DNA of 64,000 nt. It comes from Owenia fusiformis (Eukaryota > Annelida > Polychaeta > Sabellida > Oweniidae). Both the position numbers and the translations under genes were made by a program. Positions 11,807-35,375 of this stretch are shown here, piece after piece (positions within the stretch are counted from its first letter, which is position 1; every line of letters begins with the position of its first letter). Location of the stretch: assembly GCA_903813345.2 (NCBI GenBank), contig CAIIXF020000003.1:22583248-22647247 (forward strand), read 5' to 3'. Under the pieces are notes generated by a model. The model was not told the origin of the DNA. It searched no databases and saw only the letters and a program-made list of their open reading frames with translations.

Positions 11807-11952
11807 TGAAATAAGGTAGGCAAATAGGAAAATAAGTGATGTACAAATGTGCAAAGTTATTTCTTAAAATGACAAAGATATTAGGAAAATGGTATTAGGG
11901 TTTCCAGTTTTTTTACCACCCTGTATTTTCTGATTAGGGTATCACTACTCAC

Positions 11953-14900
11953 CAGTCACAGTCTGGATCTCCGGTCCAATGTGCCCATGTGTATTTCTGA
12001 GAACCCAAATAGCTTGATCTGCAATGTTACATAATGTTCAAGAATAATGTAAAACAGGCGTAACGGAACACTTGAAATGTATAATTGTATCTCAGTACTT
12101 TGTGTAATTCCCACTTATAAATACCATGAAGTTAGGTGGTTGATATGCCCAAGTGGACTTGGTTGTATTTTTATTATTTCCTTTTGTATTTCGTAAACTA
12201 TTGTAAACTTAGCACTGTACCAGTACATGTTCATGAAACTAAACTTTATAAATGCATTAAAAAGTGAATTTTCTAGAATATGCTACCTGACATAAAATAC
12301 GTAATCCGGTGCGTATATTCCCCTAGGTCCATCTTCTAAACTATTAAGGAAATCCCAGCATGCTTTCTGATACAGTACAACATATCTATTGTGAAACTCC
12401 AGTCCTTTGGAATAATTCATCGTATACACATATAAGAATATTCATATTCATATAAGAATTAACAAAGTAATTATATAATCTTGAATATCAATACACATGA
12501 TATCTTATATCGCTGTTTTTCTGCAGTGTTTATGTACATTCATTTTTTAAAAGAAATCAGAAATAAAAGAAAATATTACCAGGTGAACCATCATATGCGA
12601 CTGAATTTGAAGGTGTATATTCTGCATAATCATACATCCATCCTTTAAACCCAGCGTCAATCCCCTTCTGCAACTGTTTCTGGTACCACAAAACAGCATC
12701 TGGGTTTGTGAAATCAACTTCAGACACGTAGAAATTTCTGTAAAACCATCAATATAAAGATCTACATCATGACCTATTTTAGTTAATCAAACAAACTAGT
12801 TTAATATACTGGTTAGATACATATGTTATACTTTGCATCCTATGCCAAGAAGAGTTTTAGGGAGATAAGTTGGTAAGATATATCCCGTATCCTGATTTTG
12901 AGGTTTCCATATCCAGAACCTCCATATCTCCCGCCATATCTCCCGCCATATCTCCCGCATCGGTGCATATCTTCCCGCTTCCGGTAATGCAATAAAATGA
13001 TTTCGCATATGTATGATTTGTTTATTTTTACACCTTGTACTGTTGAAATGGTCATATGCCCCTGAAAACTCAACTTGGTATAGGATAAAGCAGTTATGTA
13101 CGGTCGGTTTGGATATAGGGTCCATCCCTCGTGAGATATGCACATCTCCCTCTGGATAAACCCCATATCCAAAACCTCCCAGTACATAACCCTTATATAT
13201 TATATAGTCAACAAAGAGTAGACCTAGTGAAAGATCAATGACGGTGAGTTTTTTAAATTATAGTTTAGTAAAAGAAATGTGTTACTTTGCTGCGTGGTAT
13301 GAGAAGTTGTATGGAAGCCCATCTTCAGTTTTAACCAAATAACCATGTTGGGCTGCCTCGTCGTATGTTCCATTGAATCTCGTAGATACCATAGGGTTGA
13401 AATAAGCAGTTGTCTAAAACAGGGTATACCTTATGTAGACCCAGAGCCAAGTTTGAACACACCTTTTCATATTAATTTCAATTTTTTAAATATAACATAC
13501 TAAATCGAACTTTGTTTTCCTCGTTTATTTTTCGTTTCTAAATTATTGATACCTTGATTCCTAGTTTCAAAAGCTGTGCATTTTCCTCCTAAAATAAAGA
13601 ATATTTTAAAGAAAGATCTAATCACTGTACGAAACTGCAGATATTTCCTGAAATAATACGATGAGTATATATTTTAACATTATAATATTTTGGAACAACA
13701 CTCGATATCGGGAATACAATGTTAAACGATTTTTGATTTTGTTGTGAAATATGTCATTAAAGCTGTTTATGACCGTAATTTTGTATTCAAGAGAGTTTAG
13801 CAACTTATCTATTAGGATTGTTACAGGCTAACATTTGGAACTAACACAGGTATCATTAAGTACTATTTTTAAATTATGTATATTTAACTACCGGTATGAA
13901 TGAATATCACAGAGCAAGGTACAGAGCACTTATCATTGTATAGTATATTATCACTATAGTTTGAGGCCCATGAAAGGGAAACAATAGTCTATATTCATGA
14001 CATTTACCAATATGAATTACTAGACTTGAATTGAATATAGACCATGTCATTAACCTTGCTCAATGCAAAAAATGTAGGAATACTGTAATGTTAATCATAA
14101 ATAAGAACATCATATTAGATAACCCTTATTTAATTTGGTGGTCATTAATACGTGTTTATGAGTAGTTATATACCTGAAGGGCTGTATCATTTATATCCTC
14201 CCCATCTGGGAAGAAGTGAACTGTATTAACACAATGTGAGAAGGGTATGTCATCTCGAAACAGAAGTTGTCTGGATAGAAAAACATTGGAAAATATAAAA
14301 GTGGTGTTTTGCAGTTATGTGATCCATTTAATATCACACTTGGCATACCAGCATCTGAGCAGGAACCCCCCTGCATACCCTTGGTCAAATATCAACAAGG
14401 GTCATGGCATCCATGATTTACCAATCTGATTCCCTGAATTTTGCCACACATCCTCCTAAGCAGGTGTCCAGAATCCGTATCTCCTTCTTCCCCCTGCTAT
14501 AACCAATTTGGAAGCGCCCGATTTAACTGAATCACGTGATCTAATTATGCGCAATAACTTATACATGATTTCTGTCGCAGTGTTGCGACAGCCAATCAGA
14601 TTGCGAGTTCTTAATCGGGGAAATGGTAACTGCTTATCGCAGGGGGTAAAAAGAAAGAATATATTCTGGATTTTAAGCCCTGTGATCGGAGGATGTTTGC
14701 CACATGACTGCAATGGCGAGGATAATACAAGATAACAATAAAAACTTAAAATGCAAACCTTATTTTTATCAATATGCGTTAACCCACTTGGGAAGAAATG
14801 AGCCCCCATTCCATTTACACACAAGGAAAATGGGATGTCTTGGTCTAATAACAATGTCCTATAGCCAACATAAGAAAAAAAGAATATCAAGGACACATGG

Positions 14901-17900
14901 ATATCTAAGTATAGACAATACGATCAGAATGAAAGAACTAGGTGCCAACATTCATGATCATTGTATTAAAGATACTACTGTATAATTCAAACAAGCCTAG
15001 TAAAAGACGTTGGGAGGTAGGTTTATCTGGATTGGGTTTAACATTATTATTTGACGGAAATGGTAGAAAATAAGGAGTATAAATTATAGGGGATAATTAT
15101 GCTAATGGTCGAGAGGAAAGATGCAGCTTTCCCAGTGTAGTAACAGAGGCTAGAGTTCCTTGTACCTTTAACTGTGCAAGGTTGTGAACTCCTACGGGAA
15201 AGAATTGTGCATTGGGTTCGTTCACACATAGCGAAAATGGGACGTCATAAGTGAATAATAATTCCCTTAAAGTAAAGCATGGTTAAGGTAATTATTGAGC
15301 TGATGCTTTTCTTTAAAAACATTAGATTCGCTTAAAAGTAATGCCAACATCTACTAATCTAAAAGAAGTCCTTGTATATAGAACCGATCTTCAAAACATG
15401 GGGCCGGGCTATACAAAGTGCAATGTCATTAAAAGGTCACCAGTTAATCGTTGTACATAATATTCATTTATTTAGAATATAGTTCTATGAACAAGTTACC
15501 CAATGTTATACAGGACATTACAATTGCGTAATCAGTGCTATTTCGTTCCATTCAATTTAGTGGAAATATGTCACTTTGAAAGGTCAACGTATTTACCGTG
15601 CTCTCTCTACAAGACCAACGCCGTCCACTTCACTTCCAAGTTGATTCCATGGTCCAAACTAAAAAAAATAGCTGACAGTAAAAATAACTGATGCAAATTA
15701 TGCAGTTCTTTGAAATCGTACTGGAAACAATTACAAAAGGAAATGAAATAACACAAGAAAGCATATTATGGATTAAATAAACCCAAAGTGGTTCTCATCT
15801 TTAAAATGATTGAAAGAGGCCGGGCTCTCGCAGCCTGGACTACTTACTTGCCAAGGTGGTGGAACTAAGGACCTCCCATTCTTTTTGGTGATCAATTCAA
15901 GGGCATGCTACGGAAATAAGAAATGGGATAGATAGAGACGCTTTATTGTTTCATTCAGTTCCAAGTTTCATTATGAGTCGTACTAGAATGTTACATTTGA
16001 GAAAGGATAGCCAAAACGTGTAACATGATACTCAAATGGCTGTCCCGGGTACTATGTTCTACCACTCATACATAGATGTATGGTTGAATTACAATCATCA
16101 TAATTATTTTAATGCTTTTGCCAAACCTTTGTATTAGAAGTAATAAAGAATGTTGCATTCATTTCAGAGGTCTCAGCAACCATCCACATAACACTGGTGT
16201 TCGTTTTCGAATCAAATGAGGTTCTGAAAAACAATAACAATATATTAGTATATGTAAAACCAACATTGCAAATTGCATCGCTTTAAAATCATGGCCATAA
16301 GATGAATCTAAAAAGCACCGGTGTAAAAGGGTAGGAAGTCCTATCAAATTATGGTTCTACTTTCCATTGATTTATATGGTGACCTAAATACAACTCGTTC
16401 CCTTATTATCGTATCCACAATCAGGGCCAGTAAAGGCCTTTCAGAAAGGGGACCATAATCCCCAGTGGACCATAATTTCTTTTACACCGGGTCCCACCAT
16501 GTGCGCACTGCGCTTTTTGATTAAGGACCTAATTTCATGAGAGAGCAACTTTTGGCTCCAAACTTGCAGGACTGACCTAGGATATCAGGGACACCCCGAA
16601 AGACCTTCTATTCCCGCTATTGGACATGATGTATACGTTGGGAGAAAATGCCATTACATAAACATTTGAAGAGTTCACCATTACGAATGCATATATGAGG
16701 TTTGGCCTGTGCAATGTATTTATTGAGTTTTACTTTTAGTGTTGTGTTTGACACTTGCTTTTTTTGGATGAATAATTAAATATTGAGTTTGATCACCTCG
16801 CACCGTGCGTCATACGTTGCCAAGACTCAATCGTAATCTACAGGTAATTTAAGGTTTTTTGTTTACGTTGGTCAAAATATGAATCTTGTATAATTGCATT
16901 GTTAGATTATTAGTTTTGTGACTCACAGTTTCACAATATTGAACGCGCGCTTTCCTTCACTAGTTTACAGTAGTAGTCTACATTGGTCCAATAAAAAATG
17001 TTATAAAACTGGTAATATTTATGACTCATAGTCATAAATGACTCATACTCATAATAAATGTATCTATTTATTGGTACAAGTCTCTAAGAGATTAAAAATG
17101 TAAACAATGTTTGAAAATGAAAATCTCCAAAAATCCTCAAACGTGATTACCTGTATGACATGTCCATCTGTATACCATACCCCCTGGAAGAGATCCCCAC
17201 TGGCATAGGAGCCCATGAAGTCGGCTTTGTGACATCTGGGAACTTGAACATTGAAAGAGAAACTGTGTGGAGCTCCAAGTGTTCTAGGCTACCCAAGTAT
17301 TCCGACTCTTGCTGAAGTATACTGACTTGACCAAAGTATTCTGGGTTTACTTATTTTATCAAATACTCTTAACTAGTTAATTTAAGTCTTAATTGGGTTG
17401 CTTTTCAATTTGCCATTCAATTTTATGTTTCTTCAAGAGATGACTGCTGGAATTAAGGTAACCAAACCAATCATATTGATATATTTATATTGCTGCCTCG
17501 CCCACAAAAGGCTTCCATTTATATTTATAAACTATCATGGTACCTGGAAGGAGATGACAGATCCCCTGTGCAAATTTTTAAAATTTTGAAAAATAGAAAT
17601 AATGGACCTCAATATCGAATAGTGAACCTCATTTACAAATAAAGGGTCCAAATATTCAGAAACCCAACATTTTAAGGCTAGCATTTTACCCGCAAAAATA
17701 CTTTGGGCCACACTCCCTTGTGAATATTCAGTTCTAATAAATAAGTGAACTCAGAATATTTGAGTTGTCAGAATAGTTGGCAAGAGTCCTAACATTCATA
17801 TAGCCCAGAACAGTAGGGCTTCCATAAACGTGGCAGTGGTAGTACATTTTATATCTACTATTTTATTTAAAATTGACAAAAATTAGAATATTTCTGCATT

Positions 17901-20816
17901 TTAAATGGAATAACTTCTATATATTTGTATCTCAATTCTTTTTCAGAAAACAAAATTAGGATGGTAAGGGAACACGTTAGATATGATTTTTGAGAAGATT
18001 GTTGCCAATATTTTGCACTCTCTTCCCCTTTCAATTCCTTTTGCAAAAGACAAACTAATTTATACGTGAACCGGAAGTTTATATAATCTTGTGTCATTCA
18101 ATATTATTTGATACCCATATGTCTTTGTCGGAATTGCCATATCCGAATGACCCTTCCTCCACATATACACCCGTATCTTTACCACGTTGATTAACCGTGT
18201 CATACCTGTAATTCAAACGTGATATCCATAATATCTCTAAACAATTTCAATAAATTAAAAGAGTATATAACTTACACTTGTAAAGAGACGTTATGGACAC
18301 CCTCTATAGCATTTTGGTTTTTAAAAACATATTTTACTTTATGACATGATATATTTTTAAATATCAATTTTACTTATAGGCTTACTAGACTATAGTACAA
18401 AAGAAGTCTAACCTCGCGCCAAATCCAAAGAAACCTTCATGAACGTCACCTTTGTCCATGATGTCAAATCCAAAACCAACCCTGTTGCTGATAAAGAAAG
18501 TAATAGTTGGGCGATAATTAAAACAGCCAGTGTGAGTGTGTGGTAAGTTACTTTCAATAATCGTATGGTCACTCTTGTTTTAATTCAACATTAATAAGAT
18601 GTTGTAATATTACATATAGAGGGTATGTACGGTGTTTATCTCACTTTGAATGTGTATTTTCACTTACTACATATCATCCACTGTTGCAGTGAAAGAAAAC
18701 TGATATTCAAATATGTCAAAAATCGTAAAAACAAGAACATGTTTCGCAGGATCGCTGCCGAGTATACCAAACTGAACACCTCCTGGAACTTTTTGCCAAG
18801 ATAATAGGTTTGTTACTGAGTGCCATTCTTTTATATACCCAATTCGTGTCAGATAGCCCTCAAATAACTGGAGGTACTGTCCCTTCCAAACACCATAACC
18901 CTAGATGAAATAAAAACGATCACAAATAAATTTCATTTATGTGTAATTCTAGCAAATGAGAGAGTAGAGAGAAGTGTTTTAATTCTCTTGGCCATTAATT
19001 AAGTTTAAAAACGAGGATAGATACCGTGTATGTTTGAAATATAAACAGACTATATAACACCAGGTGTAGCAGATATAAGTGTCGTCAGTGTCAGTGGGAC
19101 AGACAATCCTCGGACAGTTTTAAGTGTCCCCTTGAAGTTTTGAATATCCCCTTGGGGACACTAATAACCAGAATCATTCGAAGGGTATTTGTTAATGCCC
19201 TCTTTAAATCATCGAGCACTACTGCTCTGTTACGTTAAATATAGACCAACATAATTCACAAAATGTAAGTACATTATAGCTTTTATATATTTGCATGGAC
19301 ATCAAGTGAGCTACAATCACTGTCCTCCACTACTGACGGGTTGTACACCTTAAGTTTTTTCCGTTTATGAGAGTTTTCAGAGTACACTTCGACCCATACT
19401 TTTGTTTCAATTGGTCCCTTTCTGTCGACAATGGTGTATGGACCTGACCAGGATACGGTCATTTTACCGCCTTTTCTGTCTGCCCGTCTAACTTCCAAAT
19501 TCTGACAGATCTGAGTCTCCCCAGTTGTAACTGTCTCCCCATTTTATCATAGTAATTATAGGAAATAAAACCTGGTTTTCAAAGTCCTCCAATGGACTGC
19601 CAACCCTAGGGATCGGGGTCCCGTATCCGTAGGACCCCGATCCCTATGGTTGGCTGTCCCAGGGACACTGACCACTGTGGGACATTTAAATCCGTTACAC
19701 CGGTCCAATGGCACTTTCGCAAACACTACCTACTAAGCCTTTAGTTTACTTAATACATGTACGTGAATGGGATGTAAATAATGAAAACGCATGAAGTATT
19801 GCTTTACCAGTTTTTGCTTCTCGTTTGTAGTTTCAGATATGATGAGTTCCCGGGTGATAGAGTTGTAGACCTTCAGATTCCATGGTGCTTTGTTTGCAAC
19901 TATTCTAATATATTCCGTACTTATTGTAACACTCGTATTTGTCTCCTACAAACATAAATACTATTCTAGTATGAATATGTGTATAATGTATATGTATTAA
20001 TGTACATGTATAGAAGCATTAAACACATAAAATTAGAAGGAATTGTGCACATTATATTATGTTTTACTTGTACTCTTCCAATATCCAAGTAGCTGACAAT
20101 GCTTCCTAATTTCGAACCATGAATAATGTAATTATGCTTACATTGCAACTGTTAGATTGTTATATTTCTCTATACAAATTAATAGACTACGAGATGCGAG
20201 CAGAAATAATCTTGATTTACGTCATTATATTCAAAATTCAGTCAAAGTGATGTCATGCTTGAAATCTACAAGTGCATCTAAAAATATGGTTTCGAAAATC
20301 AACTTTGAAAATTTCTTTTGAAAATGTGACTTCTAGTTTGATGAGATTCCCCATAGACCCCGTGTTACAAAATCACAAAAAGTGAAATATCTTTTCTTGT
20401 ATTGGACAGATAACATTTTCTTTTACTGGACATATTTTAATTTGCATGGCTATTAGATACATAAGGGTGATATGAAAATTGAACCACTAAAACAGATGAA
20501 TATTGAAGTTAAAGGTAACTTTCTACTGTATACCCTCCATGCTATCGGACCCGAACGAGTCACCTGGTGGTGAAACTGGTAACTACTACTCGCATCTGAG
20601 TTATTGATTGCGTTGAATTGTTAATGTTTTTACATTCACAAGCCAACAAGTCTAGTATTATATTTTAGAAAATTACAAAGGATAAATAAAGCCTTATAAA
20701 ACAACTCTAAGACATAAAAGGTTATTTGAACAACTTACCTTTACTCTCCATGGATCTCCCGTTACAATATACGACTGAAGTACTATGATACAAGCTACAA
20801 AAACAAATGCTTTCAT
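11953..20816 (-). CDS. Secreted GH31 glycosidase, sulfoquinovosidase (YihQ)-like; 3' end missing
   Basis: Fifteen phase-consistent exons: 20739-20816, 19808-19945, 18668-18900, 18413-18487, 18115-18205, 17151-17242, 16127-16223, 15848-15907, 15597-15658, 14174-14270, 13553-13588, 13286-13413, 12580-12737, 12287-12404, 11953-12018; about 509 residues. The start MKAFVFVACIIVLQSYIVTG is a signal peptide, so the enzyme is secreted or lysosomal. The N-terminal beta domain is followed by a catalytic barrel: EEAAQHGYL-like segment, GWMYDYAEYTP with the nucleophile Asp near 432, and GSQKYTWAHWTGDPDCDW with the acid/base Asp near 505. This order matches bacterial YihQ and not lysosomal alpha-glucosidase. 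The loop between LVERAR and the FNP strand is shorter than in YihQ, where I recall the sulfonate-binding Arg/Trp, so sulfoquinovose may not be the substrate. About 200 C-terminal residues (barrel end, including the DIGG region) are not found. Confidence 0.88.
12836..13200 (-). repeat. Dispersed repeat in a GH31 intron (copy 1)
   Basis: Minus-strand reading contains GGTTTTGGATATGGGGTTTA, a CCAGAGGGAGATGTGCATATC segment, ACCGACCGTACATAACTGC, and three tandem GGGAGATATGGC units. The same blocks occur on the plus strand at 53630-54040, and a shortened copy follows at 54040-54310. The open frames over it are repeat-borne. Confidence 0.8.
14442..14704. mobile_element. MITE in a GH31 intron, about 260 bp
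   Basis: TGCCACACATCCTCC at the left and GGAGGATGTTTGCCACA at the right form imperfect terminal inverted repeats. Inner blocks (TCCAGAATCCGTAT / ATATTCTGGA; CCCCCTGCTATAA / TTATCGCAGGGGG) continue the pairing. Non-coding. Confidence 0.7.
19283..19560 (-). pseudogene. LTR-retrotransposon integrase C-terminal fragment
   Basis: Minus-strand frame reads LEVRRADRKGGKMTVSWSG followed by PYTIVDRKGP and a basic tail KRKKLKVYNPS. The RKGGK-x(4)-W-x-GPYTI pattern is the SH3-like C-terminal domain found in Ty3/gypsy-type integrases and in domesticated relatives. No RT, RNase H or integrase core was seen nearby, so it is a small remnant. It overlaps no GH31 exon. Confidence 0.65.
19599..19654. repeat. 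Strong GC-rich hairpin
   Basis: GCCAACCCTAGGGATCGGGG and its continuation TCC pair with GGACCCCGATCCCTATGGTTGGC across a 10-base loop, with a single mismatch. This is far stronger than the AT-rich surroundings would produce by chance. Confidence 0.8.
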
Positions 20817-21520
20817 CCTTGATTGAAAAGCCTTCCTATTACCCGGATATAAGAAAAATGAACCTATTTTAAAAGTGTCCCTGTTGTGTATTCTATCTTT
20901 CTTATCTGTATACAATATACCGATTTGCACTCGTACTTCATGTACTATACTCGAGTTCAAAGTACTAAAGCTTTACTTCTTTTTGAAGAGTTGGTCATAA
21001 AATATGTCTCGCTGACATATGCATTGATTTATAATAGATGTCGTAAATGGTTTAACCGTTTTAAATTATTTTGGTACAAAACACCCATATAAATCGAAAA
21101 TGCACAATATAGCAATGAATTGCAACAGCCTAAGAAGGATGGATCTATTAAAAAAGATGATGGTAGAGCCCATGTTACTCAGTGGCCATAGAATAATGGT
21201 AAAGCGCGGAAAGCCAATGGAGATAGCGAGGTTGTAAGAAAACTGTCCTGAAATATGTGGTCTCGAAGTCCGTTATTTATTCACCAATTTTTTGAAATTA
21301 TACCCAGAGACCTCTTATTCCTATGTTACAGTTTTAAACTTTTAAAAACTTTGTCGTTCCCGCTATACCTGATGCATCATGGGAGGGAGATTCCCCAATC
21401 ACATGACTTGTGACGTCACCCAGGAAGAGCCATCGCCATATTTGTTTTGAAACACAAATTTTGTATTTCTCCAAAATATCTTCCGATTCCTCCGATTACG
21501 GTCAATAAAAAGGCGATGCA
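20817..21520. promoter_or_regulatory. Divergent intergenic region between GH31 and VPS4 start codons
   Basis: About 700 bp separates the GH31 ATG (minus, 20816) from the VPS4 ATG (plus, 21521). It must hold the 5' UTRs and promoters of both genes unless one has an upstream exon. A GCCATCGCCATATTTG block at about 21428-21443, shortly before the VPS4 ATG, is a plausible initiator/5' UTR element. No clear TATA box was identified. Shared regulation is inference. Confidence 0.45.
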
Positions 21521-34219
<12,699 letters not shown>

Positions 34220-34279
34220 AACTTGACATATTTTTTGCTGGTGATTGAACTGTCACAGTGGCCGTGTTTTGAAGTGTAA

Positions 34280-34735
34280 AAAAATGTAATAGGAGAACTC
34301 AATGAAATAGTTTAAATGACTCAACACTTCTATCTGGAGAACTCAATACTAAAATAGAAATAAGTCAATGCTTCTATTTGGAAAACTTAGCATTAAGATA
34401 GGAATGACTCAACAGGAGAACTCAACACTAAAATAGAAATGACACAATGGCCAACATTTCCATCAGGAGAACTCAACACTAAGTGTGTAAAGACTTAATT
34501 CTTATTTCTGAAGAACTCAACACTCAAAGATTGGATTGAGTCAACACTTCTATCAGGATTACTCAACACTAAAATGGAAATGACACAATGGCCAACATTT
34601 CTATCAGGAGAACTCAACACTAAGTTTGAAAAGACTTAATTCTTATTTCTGGAGAACTCAACACTCAAAGATAGGATTGACTCAATGCTTCTGTCAAGAT
34701 AACTCAACACTAAGATTGAATGACACTCACGGCAC
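34280..34735 (+). repeat. Tandem repeat in the VPS4 3' UTR
   Basis: Degenerate units of about 40-55 bp built on GGAGAACTCAACACTAAAAT, then AGAAATGACTCAA and CTTCTATCAGG, repeat about ten times directly after the VPS4 stop at 34219. A higher-order doublet (34430-34540 versus 34565-34680) is visible. It lies in the probable 3' UTR. Confidence 0.8.
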
Positions 34736-34894
34736 ACAATAATATATTGAATTGTTTCAGTGTTTCATCCCTAAATTGTATGGTTATTCCTCAAAATCAG
34801 ATTCTACAACTGTATTTGTAGATAGATTTACAGTTTATTAAGCATGGCCAGGGTAACATTTCAATTTTAAACATGGTTAGAGAGAAGATTTATT

Positions 34895-35375
34895 ATTTTT
34901 ATGTCCCCACCACATCGTGTGGGGCCATATTGTCGGCCTAGGCGCGTCCCTCTGTCCATCCGTCCGTCCGGCAATTTTCTCCAAAAGCACTACAGATGTC
35001 ACCTTCAAATTTTCAGGGTGAGTGCATACAGATGCGGATGAAAGAATTTGAACTTGATACCTACTTCCTGCTGACCATTTTGAAGGTTTTTATGCTTAAA
35101 TCCTTGTTTGCAAACTTGTAGAAAAATGGCTTCACAGTTGCTTTTAAAACTTTAACATCTTGTTAAGCTCACTTCATTCTACATTCATTTGGACCTGTTA
35201 GCTCAGTCATGGCAGCCATTTTGAATGTATTAAGAAAATTTTAAGGCCACCACATTGGATTTTCTCTTAAAATCTTGTTTTTTCAACTGATTAGTGTTAG
35301 GCATTCAGGATGAAAAATTTGCAGTATATAGGATCACCCATTGGTGGGGGCATGTTGAACACATTTGTGTTCTTG
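34895..35375 (+). repeat. Interspersed repeat with GTCCGTCCG head
   Basis: TATGTCCCCACCACATCGTG followed by GTCCATCCGTCCGTCCGGC, then AT-rich text, closing with GGGGGCATGTTGAACACATT. Same architecture as 9690-10690 and 49555-49990, with diverged sequence. Confidence 0.6.

Larger units (their letters stand above)
19058..19705. mobile_element. Composite element with inverted ends around an integrase fragment
   Basis: The left end contains ACCAGGTGTAGCAGATATAA, then GTCAGTGTCAGTGGGACAG. The right end contains CAGGGACACTGACCACTGTG, GGACATTTAAATCC and GTTACACCGGT. These are diverged inverted copies. Between them lie the integrase remnant (19280-19560) and a strong hairpin (19599-19654). It sits in the GH31 intron between exons 2 and 3. 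Confidence 0.55.

Noticed and set aside
12826-13187. Minus-strand frames with REIW/GGRY repeats
   Set aside because: They lie in a dispersed repeat whose other copies (53630-54310) do not keep the frame; the REIW units reflect tandem GGGAGATATGGC words.
14456-14896. 146-codon minus-strand open frame
   Set aside because: It overlaps a MITE and the GH31 intron and part of it is the element arm; no domain is visible.
18655-18675. Alternative splice donor for GH31 exon 3 (GATAT|GTAGTA)
   Set aside because: With the better GTAAGT donor three bases later and the TATCAG acceptor at 18488 the join reads MYNRVGFGFD in frame. The earlier donor would need a different acceptor.
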